DNA from: SKUL01 sp964487545
Lineage (GTDB): Bacteria > Bacteroidota > Bacteroidia > Flavobacteriales_D > SKUL01
Reading direction: 5' to 3'
Length of the DNA stretch: 64,000 nt
NCBI GenBank assembly: GCA_964487545.1
Contig: CAZARI010000001.1
Span: 62,001 to 126,000, forward strand
Part shown: in pieces, positions 10,601-18,264 of the stretch
Numbering within the stretch: the stretch's first letter is position 1
Layout of the letters: the number at the start of each line of letters is the position of its first letter
Program-made: the position numbers and the translations under genes
The notes under the pieces: model-generated
The model's database searches: none
What the model was told of the DNA's origin: nothing
Seen by the model: only the letters and a program-made list of their open reading frames with translations

Positions 10601-11942
10601 CTTCCTTGTAGGTATAATAGGTGTTGTTAGCGGCGAGGTACTTTACCTGGTGTTTTTCGCAAAACTCGAGCAGCGCCTCGTTCACTACCTGTTCTTCCTG
10701 CAGTCCGTGTCGGTTGATCTCGGCGTAAAAATCATCACCAAAATGTTCTTTCCACCAAATGAATGCTTCTTCGGCTTGTTCGCGACCTTCGTTGAGCAAT
10801 TTAAAAGGCACTTCTCCCCAGAGTCCACCAGTTAAAGCGATCAAATCACCCTTATACTGAAGCAGCAATTCGCGATCGATGCGGGGAACGTAGTAAAAGC
10901 CTTCGGTGAAAGCGTAGGATGATAGTTTACACAGATTTTGGTATCCCTTTTTGTTTTTAGCGAGCAGTACAATTGGAAATCCGTCGTCTTTTGTTGTGCG
11001 GTCCTTGTGATCGCGGCACAAGTTGATTTCACAGCCCACAATGGGTTTGATTCCTGCTGCCATCGCTTTCCGAACAAATTGAAAAGCGGCCATCATATTG
11101 CCGTGATCGGTAATGGCCAGGGCCGGCATATTCATTTCTGCCGTACGTTTCACTAGCGTGTCGATATCCGAAGTGGACTGCAAAATGGAAAACTGCGAGT
11201 GACAATGCAAATGTGAAAACACTGCCTGATTTAGATCGCTGCTGATTTTTGCGGTTTTTTCGAGCGAAATTTCCTCGTCGACTACGGTCTTATTGGCAAA
11301 ATTGGCAGCTTCCAGCTCCGGGGCTTCGTATCGTACCACCCCAACATCGGTTAGTTCTGGCACGGTGAACACAACTCGGTGAATTAATTCGAAAAAGCAG
11401 CGTGCGGTGGCATCCACATCATAAGCGGCGTCGTGGGCATCACCAAAAGGAGCTTCAAAAAGCTTTTGGTGTAGCTCGGTGAGTGTTGGCCATTTAAACT
11501 TTCCGCCTTTTCCTCCGGGCAGTGCACAAAAATCAACCGAAAGATTTTTGGTATCAAGCACTTCAACCTGCTGAATTGTTTCGTAATCTCGGTTCAGGCG
11601 GAAAAGCTCTGCGGCTACGATATTGACATCGAACTCCACGTTGTGCCCCACCAGATATTTTGCCTTTTGCAAATCATTAGTAAAGGCATCAAGCACTTCA
11701 GCCAATGGAAATCCATCGCGCATGGCTCGTTGGGTATCAATGCCGTGAATTTTTGCGGCGTTGAAAGGAATATCAAATCCATCGGGTTGAACGATAAAGT
11801 TTTTGTTCGAAACCAGGGCGCCCTTTTCATCGTGCACCTGCCATGCGAGTTGCACCATTCTGGGCCAGTTGTCGCTGTCGGTAATGGGAGCCTTCCAATC
11901 CTTAGGTAATCCGGTGGTTTCAGTATCAAATATCAGAAACAT
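7671..11942 (-). CDS. dnaE: DNA polymerase III alpha subunit with fused N-terminal 3'-5' exonuclease
   Basis: A 1423-residue replicative polymerase. Residues 1-185 form a DEDDh exonuclease: motif I FDTETTG at about residues 4-10, motif II GHNVEFDVN and motif III HDAAYDVDATARC. A PHP domain follows from about residue 243 (SHLHCHSQFSIL, ITDHGNM). The polymerase active site PDIDIDFDD sits near residue 648, and an OB-fold/tau-binding region occupies the C-terminus. The fusion puts proofreading on the same chain as synthesis; such fused DnaE proteins are, to my knowledge, usual in Bacteroidota. The start at 11942 (MFLIFDTETTG) was preferred over an ATG 12 codons upstream because the exonuclease normally begins at this point. 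A TACCTTTG -7 box lies at 11983-11976. Confidence 0.96.
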   Translation of the reverse strand: MFLIFDTETTGLPKDWKAPITDSDNWPRMVQLAWQVHDEKGALVSNKNFIVQPDGFDIPFNAAKIHGIDTQRAMRDGFPLAEVLDAFTNDLQKAKYLVGHNVEFDVNIVAAELFRLNRDYETIQQVEVLDTKNLSVDFCALPGGKGGKFKWPTLTELHQKLFEAPFGDAHDAAYDVDATARCFFELIHRVVFTVPELTDVGVVRYEAPELEAANFANKTVVDEEISLEKTAKISSDLNQAVFSHLHCHSQFSILQSTSDIDTLVKRTAEMNMPALAITDHGNMMAAFQFVRKAMAAGIKPIVGCEINLCRDHKDRTTKDDGFPIVLLAKNKKGYQNLCKLSSYAFTEGFYYVPRIDRELLLQYKGDLIALTGGLWGEVPFKLLNEGREQAEEAFIWWKEHFGDDFYAEINRHGLQEEQVVNEALLEFCEKHQVKYLAANNTYYTYKEDASSHDILLCIKDGENLDKPKKYIGKRGREYRFGFPNDEYYLKSDQEMKQIFADLPNAIHNISEVIDKCEAYELERDVLLPKFEIPEEFVHIEDDQDGGKRGENAYLRHLTYEGAEVRWGEMTDEIRDRLDFELETIANTGYPGYFLIVQDFCRAARDMGVSVGPGRGSAAGSAVAYCIGITNVDPIKYDLLFERFLNPDRVSMPDIDIDFDDEGRQRVIDYVIQKYGASQVAQIITYGTMAAKSSIRDTGRVLQLPLMDTDRVAKLVPDNIKLAKLFSLDEKGVKEKFKKSADDYEKARELLKVGQGKGLEAETIQQARVLEGSVRNTGIHPCGVIITPDDITNYIPVATSKDAEMVCIQYDNAVAEDAGLLKMDFLGLRTLTIIKEAIQLIKERHGVEVIPDDIPLDDQKTYELFQRGDTVAIFQYESVGMQKYLQQLKPTVFADLIAMNALYRPGPMEYIPSFIARKHGSEKIAYDLADCEEFLEETYGITVYQEQVMRLSQKLVGFTRGEADTLRKAMGKKNFKLLADLKPKFISQGAEHGHDPKVLEKIWKDWEAFALYAFNKSHSTCYALVAFHTAYLKAHYPEEYMAAVLSNNMNDIKQVSFFMEECRRMGVPVLGPDVNESRLRFTVNKNGQVRFGMGAIKGVGSGAVDSIVHARTDGGRYASFPDFVERIDSRAANKKCLESLVLAGALDGFGLLRSQYFESVGDGPTFLEECIKFGQAVRSSKDAPPDLFGGSVTVEVKAPKPPECEPWNNLEMLSREKEVVGMYISNHPLNDFRLEIDTFCNVNLAELHNREKLKGRDIAFAGLITAREHRISKSNKPFGSFEIEDFYGSEKFFVFGEDYMKFRHLIELNMFVFIRGKVEQRRWSKNPNDLEFKIYAMDMLTEVRSKLVNKITISLDLNDLNDQMVDELTRVLSRTKGNCRVHLEVEDRQDKLKVSLPSKDVSLDLDDDIVDELNSLKGISFRLN

Positions 11943-12077
11943 GTGTAGGGAAATAGGGTGTGTGTGTTGATGCTTCAAAGGTAAAAATCAACCATTGCTT
12001 TCGTCCGCCGACAGGCAAAAGTTATTCACCATAAAGGCGGATTAACACCAATTTTTTAAAAAACTATTGTCGCTATT

Positions 12078-12111
12078 TTTGTTGCAACAAAGCCTGAAGA
12101 TCGTAAATTTG
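12078..12111 (+). promoter_or_regulatory. promoter abutting the start of the DUF1571 gene
   Basis: TTTG (12078-12081), a 22-base spacer and TAAATTTG (12104-12111) match the Bacteroidota -33/-7 pattern, with a spacer slightly longer than usual. The start codon follows only 7 bases after the -7 box, so the transcript would begin at or very near the ATG. Confidence 0.5.
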
Positions 12112-12118
12112 ATAGATC

Positions 12119-13018
12119 ATGAAGTCAGGCCTACTCACCTACATCGTTTTATCCATACTTTGGACGCTCGCGGTTTTACCGGTGGTTCAAGGTCAGCCCA
12201 AAGTTTCGAATTCAGAGTACGAGGAAACCACCAGTTTCGCGTTTGATTTGATCAATAAAATGTTTGATCGTTGTTCTCACGTGTCTACCTTGTCTTGCGA
12301 GGTACATAAGAAGGAGCGCTACAATGGTGTTTATGCTGAAGCCCGTTCGTTGGTGAAAATGTCTACTTCACCGTATGCCGTTTATCTGAAACAATTAGAC
12401 GGTGGCAGCGGCGCCGAGGTGCTGTATCGCGAATCAGCCAATAACGGAAAGATATTGGTCAACCCGAATGGTTTTCCTTGGTTCAACCTGAATCTCGACC
12501 CGCACAGTTCAATCATGCGCAACAAGCAACATCACATCATCCATGACATTGGGTTCAGTAAGTTCAACCGCGTACTCGATCATTTGCTTAACAAATACGA
12601 ACACAATGCGCATGAATTGGTTCGGTATATTGACAACGACGTGATCAACGACAGGCCGTGCCATGTTGTGGAGATTGTCAATAATTACTACCACCTGATG
12701 GCTTATACGCCAGGGCCTGACGAAACCACCCATTCGATATCCGAGAAGTTCAAAATCAGCGAATACCGCATTGTCGAGCTCAACGCGTCGGTTTCGGGAT
12801 ACGGATCAGTAGCTGCTGGAACACGATTGATCATTCCCAACGACTACGCTCCGCGGATTAAACTATACATTGACCAGCAGCGGCTCATTCCGATGCGGTT
12901 TGAAGTGTACGACGACGATGGACTGCTGTATGAAGCTTATCAATACGACCGCGTGGAATTAAATACTTTATTCAAGGACAACGAGCTCACCGCAGATTTT
13001 CCCGATTACGGATTTTAA
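12119..13018 (+). CDS. DUF1571-like secreted protein with internal LysM-like segment
   Basis: A 299-residue protein with an N-terminal signal peptide (hydrophobic residues 5-24, ending VVQGQP). The body resembles DUF1571 proteins: it begins with a helix around FDLINKMFDRC and a conserved KERYNG segment, and the C-terminus has LYIDQQRLIPMRFEVYDDDG, typical of outer-membrane-lipoprotein-sorting-like folds. Between them, about residues 201-240, lies a LysM-like unit: a THSISEKFKISEYRIVELN stretch followed by AAGTRLIIP, the usual end of a LysM motif. LysM domains bind peptidoglycan, so the protein may be held at the cell wall. It stands alone, flanked by divergent dnaE and the convergent HD gene. 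Confidence 0.72.
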   Translation: MKSGLLTYIVLSILWTLAVLPVVQGQPKVSNSEYEETTSFAFDLINKMFDRCSHVSTLSCEVHKKERYNGVYAEARSLVKMSTSPYAVYLKQLDGGSGAEVLYRESANNGKILVNPNGFPWFNLNLDPHSSIMRNKQHHIIHDIGFSKFNRVLDHLLNKYEHNAHELVRYIDNDVINDRPCHVVEIVNNYYHLMAYTPGPDETTHSISEKFKISEYRIVELNASVSGYGSVAAGTRLIIPNDYAPRIKLYIDQQRLIPMRFEVYDDDGLLYEAYQYDRVELNTLFKDNELTADFPDYGF

Positions 13019-13022
13019 GTGA

Positions 13023-13697
13023 TTAGCGTATTCCCTCCCATTCGTCCAGAAACTGCCGGATAAATTGCTCCATGTACTGATGTCGGCTTTCGGCTAATTT
13101 TCGGGCCGTCGGTGTGTGCATCCGATCTTTCAACAACAACAGCTTTTCGTAGAAATGATTGAGCGTGGGTGAATTGGTGGATTTGTACGATTCAAAATCA
13201 ATATGCATAACTGGCTGAACTTCGGGGTCATACAACAATCGGTTTTTGTTTCCTCCATAAGCAAAAGTGCGGGCGATTCCCACGGCACCGATGGCGTCCA
13301 ATCTATCGGCATCGCGCACCACCTGCCCCTCAAGACTCAGTTCGGAATCGGCAACTTCGGCACCCCGATAGCTCACGTTGGTGGCAATATGCCGCACCTC
13401 AGTAGCGATAGGAAGGGGCACCACTTCTTGCTCCAACCACCATTCAATTAATGCAACTCCTGCTTCAATATCCCCGCCATGCAATTTATGATCGGCCACA
13501 TCGTGCAACAACACCGCCAGCTCCACAATGAACAAATCTGCCCCTTCTTTGCGACCGATGTGAAGCGCCAGTTTGCGCACCCTTTCAATGTGCCACCAAT
13601 CGTGTCCGGTACCTTCGCCAGTGAACTTTTCCTTAACGCGTGCAGCAATGCCTGCAATCATTTTTTGTTGATGTAATGTTACTTTGGGCTGAGACAT
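13023..13697 (-). CDS. HD-domain phosphohydrolase
   Basis: A 224-residue HD-superfamily protein. Metal-binding residues can be read as H in GHDWWHIERV (near residue 36), HD in LLHDVADH (near 67) and D in RDADRLDAIG (near 130), the layout of YedJ-like HD hydrolases that act on phosphorylated small molecules or nucleotides. The start at 13697 (MSQPKVTLHQQ) was chosen because the 54 codons upstream in frame have no family similarity and run through the rpsP promoter region. The gene converges on the DUF1571 gene with a 4-base gap and diverges from rpsP. The substrate is not deducible. Confidence 0.85.
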   Translation of the reverse strand: MSQPKVTLHQQKMIAGIAARVKEKFTGEGTGHDWWHIERVRKLALHIGRKEGADLFIVELAVLLHDVADHKLHGGDIEAGVALIEWWLEQEVVPLPIATEVRHIATNVSYRGAEVADSELSLEGQVVRDADRLDAIGAVGIARTFAYGGNKNRLLYDPEVQPVMHIDFESYKSTNSPTLNHFYEKLLLLKDRMHTPTARKLAESRHQYMEQFIRQFLDEWEGIR

Positions 13698-13802
13698 AAA
13701 ATTTGAATAAAATAAATTTCCGTAGCAGTTTATAAAATCGGATATTTGCGGCCCAATTAATAAATCTGGGTTTCGTACCCACAAACCATTAATGTATAAA
13801 GC

Positions 13803-14564
13803 ATGGCTGTAAAAATCAGATTGCAAAGAAAAGGAAAGAAAGGAAAACCTTATTTCCACATTGTTGTTGCCGACTCACGTGCTCCGCGAGACGGGCGCTA
13901 TATTGAGCGCTTGGGCAGTTACGACCCGAACACCGATCCGGCAACCGTTGAGATTGATGTTGACAATGCTGCCGCATGGTTGCAAAAAGGTGCTCAACCT
14001 ACCGACACCGCTCGCGCTATTTTGTCGTACCGCGGTGTGTTGTACCGAAATCACCTGAACAAAGGAGTTACTAAAGGGGCTTTAAATCAGGAGGATGCCG
14101 ACAAAAAATTCGAGGCATGGACAAATGAGAAAAATGCCAAAATTCAGGCTAAGATTGATCGTTTGGCCAATGAGTCAGCATCTGACCGAAAAGCCCGATT
14201 GGAAGCTGAAGCCGAAGTAAATCAGAAGCGTGCCGCAGAAATTGCTGCTAAAAACACACCCGAACCGGAAGAAGCACCAGAAAGTGAAGCTCCCGCTGCC
14301 GATGTCGAAGCGACCGAAACTCCAGAAGCTGCAGTAGAAGATACTGCTACTCCTGCCGAAGAAACCGCCGAAGCTCCTGTTGCCGAAGAAGCAAAAGAAG
14401 CACCCGCAGCAGAAACTCCAGCGGAAACTCCAACGGAAGAACCTGCTGAAGAGGTGAAAGCCGAAGAGCCTAAAGCTGAGGAAGCAAAAGAAGAAGCTCC
14501 GATAGAAGAAAAGAAAGACGAGGCTCCAGCTGCTGAACAAGCAGACGAAGAGAAAAAAGACTAA
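13803..14564 (+). CDS. rpsP: 30S ribosomal protein S16 with long acidic C-terminal extension
   Basis: The first ~85 residues are S16 (MAVKIRLQRKGKKGKPYFHI, then RDGRYIERLGSYDP), a small-subunit assembly protein. The remaining ~165 residues are not part of the bacterial core protein: a charged helical stretch to about residue 140, then a low-complexity tail of Ala, Glu, Pro and Lys. The total of 253 residues is about three times the E. coli protein (82); extended S16 proteins are common in Bacteroidota. It is the first gene of an rpsP-rimM-trmN6 operon. The leader holds a GATATTTG -7-like box at 13741-13748 and a 5-bp hairpin (TGGGT/ACCCA) at 13767-13781. Confidence 0.96.
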   Translation: MAVKIRLQRKGKKGKPYFHIVVADSRAPRDGRYIERLGSYDPNTDPATVEIDVDNAAAWLQKGAQPTDTARAILSYRGVLYRNHLNKGVTKGALNQEDADKKFEAWTNEKNAKIQAKIDRLANESASDRKARLEAEAEVNQKRAAEIAAKNTPEPEEAPESEAPAADVEATETPEAAVEDTATPAEETAEAPVAEEAKEAPAAETPAETPTEEPAEEVKAEEPKAEEAKEEAPIEEKKDEAPAAEQADEEKKD

Positions 14565-14584
14565 TCTTTCAGAGACGTTGACCG

Positions 14585-15112
14585 ATGCGGAAAGAGGATT
14601 GCTTTTACCTCGGAAACGTTTCAAAAACTTATAGTTTCCGCGGGGAGCTGGTCATTTATATTGACGATAGAAGCCCCGAACGTTTTACAGAATTGGAATC
14701 AGTTTATGTTGAAATCAACAACAAACTGGTTCCTTTTTTTATTCACCATATTCGCTTCGACCGAAAAGGTGCGTTTGCCCGGGTTAAGTTTCAGGGAGTT
14801 GATACCGCAGAAGATGCAGCCGTATTGGTCAAAAAGGACCTCTATCTTCCGCGAACCCTGCAAAATGACGAGGAGAATGATGAATTTTTTCCGGAAGACG
14901 TCATCGGGTTTTCGGTTATCGATGAGCAACTGGGCGATCTCGGCGCGGTGAGCGATTTTATCGACCACCCCACAAATCCCATCCTTAGAGTTTCCGGTGA
15001 TAAGGGAGAAATTCTGATTCCATTTCAGGATACTTTCATTGTGGAAATTGACGATGAAGAATCGACCATTACCGTTGACATTCCCGAAGGACTAATCGGT
15101 CTGAATGCATAG
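14585..15112 (+). CDS. rimM: 16S rRNA processing protein RimM
   Basis: A 175-residue RimM. The N-terminal barrel reads YLGNVSKTYSFRGELVIY, the typical G.(I/V)..(T/P)(H/Y)G.(R/K)GE(L/V) signature, and the C-terminal PRC-barrel contains GAVSDFIDHPTNPILRV and EILIPF. RimM assists 30S maturation and binds near S19, fitting its location 20 bases after rpsP. It ends at 15112, one base before the start of the next gene, so the three genes are probably one transcript. Confidence 0.95.
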   Translation: MRKEDCFYLGNVSKTYSFRGELVIYIDDRSPERFTELESVYVEINNKLVPFFIHHIRFDRKGAFARVKFQGVDTAEDAAVLVKKDLYLPRTLQNDEENDEFFPEDVIGFSVIDEQLGDLGAVSDFIDHPTNPILRVSGDKGEILIPFQDTFIVEIDDEESTITVDIPEGLIGLNA

Positions 15113-15113
15113 A

Positions 15114-15815
15114 ATGGCTGCTGAAGCATTTCATTTTAAACAGTTTTCGGTGCGCCATGATCGGTGTGCGATGAAGGTGGGCACCGACGGAGTACTGCTC
15201 GGCGCATGGGCAGGCAGCCAGCTCGATCCCTTTCGAATTCTCGATGTTGGAACCGGTTCAGGGCTCATTGCATTGATGCTTGCACAACGTTTTCCTAACG
15301 CGCAAATAGACGGCATCGAGATCAATGAAAGCGCAGCCAGCCAAGCGCGAAAAAACGCTGAAAACTCACCATTCAGTAACCAGATCACGATACAGAACGG
15401 TGATTTTTTTCAATGGGAATCCAACTTCAAATACGATTTGGTGGTATGCAATCCGCCTTTTTATGCCCATGCACATCCTGCGGCAAACGAGGCGAGAGCC
15501 ACAGCCCGACACGGAGTAGATTTTAACCTAAAGCAATTTCTATATCGCGTACCCCAATTCCTGTCTGCTGAAGGATCGCTCGCCATGATCCTTCCTACTT
15601 CCGTTTTTGAAAGCCTTCCCTCCACCACGCTTCATATCCGGAGAATTGACCGCGTTTTTCCAGTTCCACACAAGGCCCATCACCGCATTTTAGCCGAATG
15701 GAACACCAGTCACCAAACCCCAACCGAATCAAAAATTATTATTGAAAATCACGATCGACATGATTATCACCCGCTATATGTGGCCCTGACTAAACCATTT
15801 TATCTTAAGTTTTGA
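15114..15815 (+). CDS. trmN6: tRNA1(Val) (adenine37-N6)-methyltransferase
   Basis: A 233-residue class I SAM methyltransferase of the YfiC/TrmN6 family. It has the SAM-binding glycine motif ILDVGTGSGLIALML near residue 42 and the N6-adenine active-site motif NPPF (VVCNPPFYAHA) near residue 110. The N-terminal FHFKQFSVRHDRCAMKVGTDGVLLGAW is a hallmark of the family. The ATG at 15114 was chosen; another ATG at 15105 overlaps the rimM stop. Its place behind rpsP-rimM fits a translation-related operon. Confidence 0.92.
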   Translation: MAAEAFHFKQFSVRHDRCAMKVGTDGVLLGAWAGSQLDPFRILDVGTGSGLIALMLAQRFPNAQIDGIEINESAASQARKNAENSPFSNQITIQNGDFFQWESNFKYDLVVCNPPFYAHAHPAANEARATARHGVDFNLKQFLYRVPQFLSAEGSLAMILPTSVFESLPSTTLHIRRIDRVFPVPHKAHHRILAEWNTSHQTPTESKIIIENHDRHDYHPLYVALTKPFYLKF

Positions 15816-15893
15816 ATTTGATCTCTTCGTTTTTTTCAGGGGTTCTGAATTTCTAAATATCCTTATATTGGCACCTTGATTGAAATCCGATAT

Positions 15894-16739
15894 ATGAAAG
15901 TATTCTATCTTTTCCTGTGCAGCGCAATACTCATTCTTCTGACTACTAATTGTAAAAAGGAAGAGGAGCCCGTAATATCCTCTCCGGCATCGAAACTCAG
16001 GGGAAAAGTGGTATTGATGAACAAATACGGACAGACAGAACTCACCGACCGTGCCGGAACACAAGTCGTGTTGATGTCGTTGTATCAGACACCCACTCAA
16101 ACAGATAATTCAGGTCGGTTTGAGTTTTCTGGTCTCAGTGACGGGAATTATACGCTTACCGTGTCACGAGAGGGCTACGTGCCTTACGTTATGCATAATA
16201 TTGGTTTTAGTCAAAATTATCCAAACTATCCGGTGACTGGAGACTACCAGATTCTGCCTACCATAAAGCTGGGTATGAAATCGGTATCGCGGTTCGACAG
16301 CACCCATGTGTATGCTGTGTATAATATTCAGGAAACCTTTGATACAATCAACGGAATACCACTCTATCAAATTGATACGCTTTCGGCCGATTTGCATTTC
16401 AGCTCACGACGAATATACCCGGAGTCTTATAATCCCAATGCCAAATTTGGGTATCGCATTTTTATTGGAAACGCTGCCAATATTGGCCCTTCCGATAATA
16501 ATAATAATAAGGCCACTTATCACGGGGTGACCCATCAATTGGAAACCGAAATAGAAAAAGTGTGGACACAGCAGGAGTGGCAGAGTATCGGCTTGAACTT
16601 CAATGATCCTATTTTCATCAAGGTATATGGCGACGCTGTAGAGTCGTATACCACCACTTCGGTTAACAGCCAAACGCTTTTCCCGCTACTGTCAGACTCA
16701 CTGGGAGTTGACTCCACTATTGTGCTGTCGTTTCAGTAA
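15894..16739 (+). CDS. lipoprotein with carboxypeptidase-regulatory-like domain
   Basis: A 281-residue lipoprotein. The signal peptide ends in the lipobox LTTNC near residue 20 followed by KKEEE, a charged stretch like the surface-export signals described for some Bacteroidota lipoproteins. Residues ~30-100 resemble a CarboxypepD_reg-like beta-sandwich (LRGKVVLMNKYGQTELTD, then TDNSGRFEFSGLSDGNYTLTVSREGY). The rest has no recognised domain. An in-frame run of AAT codons at 16497-16511 encodes several asparagines. The start at 15894 gives the clean signal peptide; a start six codons upstream does not. No operon partner is visible. Confidence 0.75.
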   Translation: MKVFYLFLCSAILILLTTNCKKEEEPVISSPASKLRGKVVLMNKYGQTELTDRAGTQVVLMSLYQTPTQTDNSGRFEFSGLSDGNYTLTVSREGYVPYVMHNIGFSQNYPNYPVTGDYQILPTIKLGMKSVSRFDSTHVYAVYNIQETFDTINGIPLYQIDTLSADLHFSSRRIYPESYNPNAKFGYRIFIGNAANIGPSDNNNNKATYHGVTHQLETEIEKVWTQQEWQSIGLNFNDPIFIKVYGDAVESYTTTSVNSQTLFPLLSDSLGVDSTIVLSFQ

Positions 16740-16767
16740 TCTCCAAAAAATTCAATTGGGCTTTCGG

Positions 16768-18114
16768 CTAGACAAAGTCAGGTTTCACTTCTTTTTCGTC
16801 GAAGCGGATGCCGTAATCCTCGAGTTCCTTTAGGATGGGCTCGTAAATTTCTTTTTTAATCGGCAGTAAGGCACCTGTCAGTTTAATGTTGCCATTGAGG
16901 ATGTGTTTGGCCGCGATACCCATTGGAAGACCAACCGTTTTTGACATGGCTGTGTGGATGGCATCATCACCAGTAACCACCAGTGAAGAGTTGATTTCGC
17001 GCTTTTGTCCCTTGTCGATAAAGCCGATTTTATGCCACATGACAATCATGTCTTTATCACCGGGATCGAGGCTCATTTTCTCTTCCATCCGTTTTTGCAG
17101 TATCTGTGCCGGAGTGGCATTTGGCAATCCAATTTCCTCCTCTTCGAACAATCCAAGCCACTCTATCAGGTGAAAAGACTGGTCGTCGTGATCCATTTTA
17201 AGATAAGCACGCAGTTTCAGCTCAACGGAATCACGAGGATTGTAGGCGAGAAATGAATTCAGAAATTGGCGGTACGTCATTTTCTCGGTATCTACCATGG
17301 CGTAGCTGTCGTCTGTGGCACCGAGTTGAACCAATACATTCCACGCGCGGCTAAAACCCGGACGCCGCAATGTTCCCCGATAAATGGTGGGAACATCACC
17401 TAAATCATACACCTCGCGGTATTTTAGTGAGTCGCGATTGGCATAACCTTCAAAGCGGCCATAACCGGCAATATCGATAAACTCGGTGCGACTGAACAAC
17501 TTGTGATAGGGAATGTATTTATACCTTCCACCGTGCTTAAACTGCACTACTCCACCCTGCCCGGCCAGTATCACGTTGCGCGGATTCCAAGTAAATTTGT
17601 AGCCCCACGGATTATTGTCATACGCTGGTGCAATCAAACCACCGGTAAAAGATTCGAAGCAGCGAATATCTGCACCGGTAGCGCGAATCTCATCAAGCAT
17701 TTTCACAGCAGAAAGATGATCGATTCCCGGATCGAGTCCAATTTCATTGAGCACGAGCAAGCCCCGGCTCTTCAACTCCTGATCGAGCGCTTTAATCTCA
17801 TTGGTGATATAAGAAGGTGTAATGACATTTTTGCCCGCTTCCATACAATCTTTCACAATGGCAAAATGCAAGGTTGCCGGCAGCATAGAAATGACCAGAT
17901 CGTGCTGACTGATCAGTATCTTTCGCAGCATCTCGTCATTGGCATCAAACGACTGCACGTCTCCCCGCTCATGCCCTGCGACTTTCCTTTCAGCCAAGGC
18001 AAGATCCATGTCGCACACTGTTACCCGCCAGTTCTGTTTTTGTGCATTGTCGAGGAGATATTTAATAAGGGTAGATGACGATCTTCCTGCACCAATAACC
18101 AATATTCTCTTCAT
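16768..18114 (-). CDS. saccharopine dehydrogenase-like oxidoreductase
   Basis: A 448-residue NAD(P)-dependent enzyme. The N-terminal Rossmann motif is ILVIGAGRSSSTLIKYLL at residues 4-21. The central segment NEIGLDPGIDHLSAVKMLDEI and the C-terminal domain with GMAVWMASSPV-like family features (read here as DAIHTAMSKTVGLPMGIAAK) match LYS9/saccharopine reductase proteins. These interconvert saccharopine and alpha-aminoadipate semialdehyde in lysine metabolism, but bacterial members also act in polyamine and other pathways, so the substrate is not certain. The start at 18114 (MKRILVIGAG) was chosen; the 32 codons upstream in frame are unrelated. It stands alone. Confidence 0.85.
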   Translation of the reverse strand: MKRILVIGAGRSSSTLIKYLLDNAQKQNWRVTVCDMDLALAERKVAGHERGDVQSFDANDEMLRKILISQHDLVISMLPATLHFAIVKDCMEAGKNVITPSYITNEIKALDQELKSRGLLVLNEIGLDPGIDHLSAVKMLDEIRATGADIRCFESFTGGLIAPAYDNNPWGYKFTWNPRNVILAGQGGVVQFKHGGRYKYIPYHKLFSRTEFIDIAGYGRFEGYANRDSLKYREVYDLGDVPTIYRGTLRRPGFSRAWNVLVQLGATDDSYAMVDTEKMTYRQFLNSFLAYNPRDSVELKLRAYLKMDHDDQSFHLIEWLGLFEEEEIGLPNATPAQILQKRMEEKMSLDPGDKDMIVMWHKIGFIDKGQKREINSSLVVTGDDAIHTAMSKTVGLPMGIAAKHILNGNIKLTGALLPIKKEIYEPILKELEDYGIRFDEKEVKPDFV

Positions 18115-18264
18115 TCCGTCATAAATTTTGGCCAAATATAAAGGTTCATCCGGCTCTACAAATCCGACTCGGTTTGGAATTACGAACAACAGGGTTTTTT
18201 CCTTTGGCACACCAATTGAATACTAGCCTAAAAAAATTATTTTTACTCACTAAAAACCAACCCG

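Noticed and set aside
14175..14624. 149-codon minus-strand ORF, Phe/Ser/Cys-rich, opposite rpsP
   Set aside because: It is the mirror of the GAA/GCA-rich codons of the S16 acidic tail; composition is implausible for a real protein and it covers the rpsP stop and rimM start.
16495..16512. AAT triplet run in the lipoprotein gene as a slippage switch
   Set aside because: Only about five units and in frame; it encodes asparagines.
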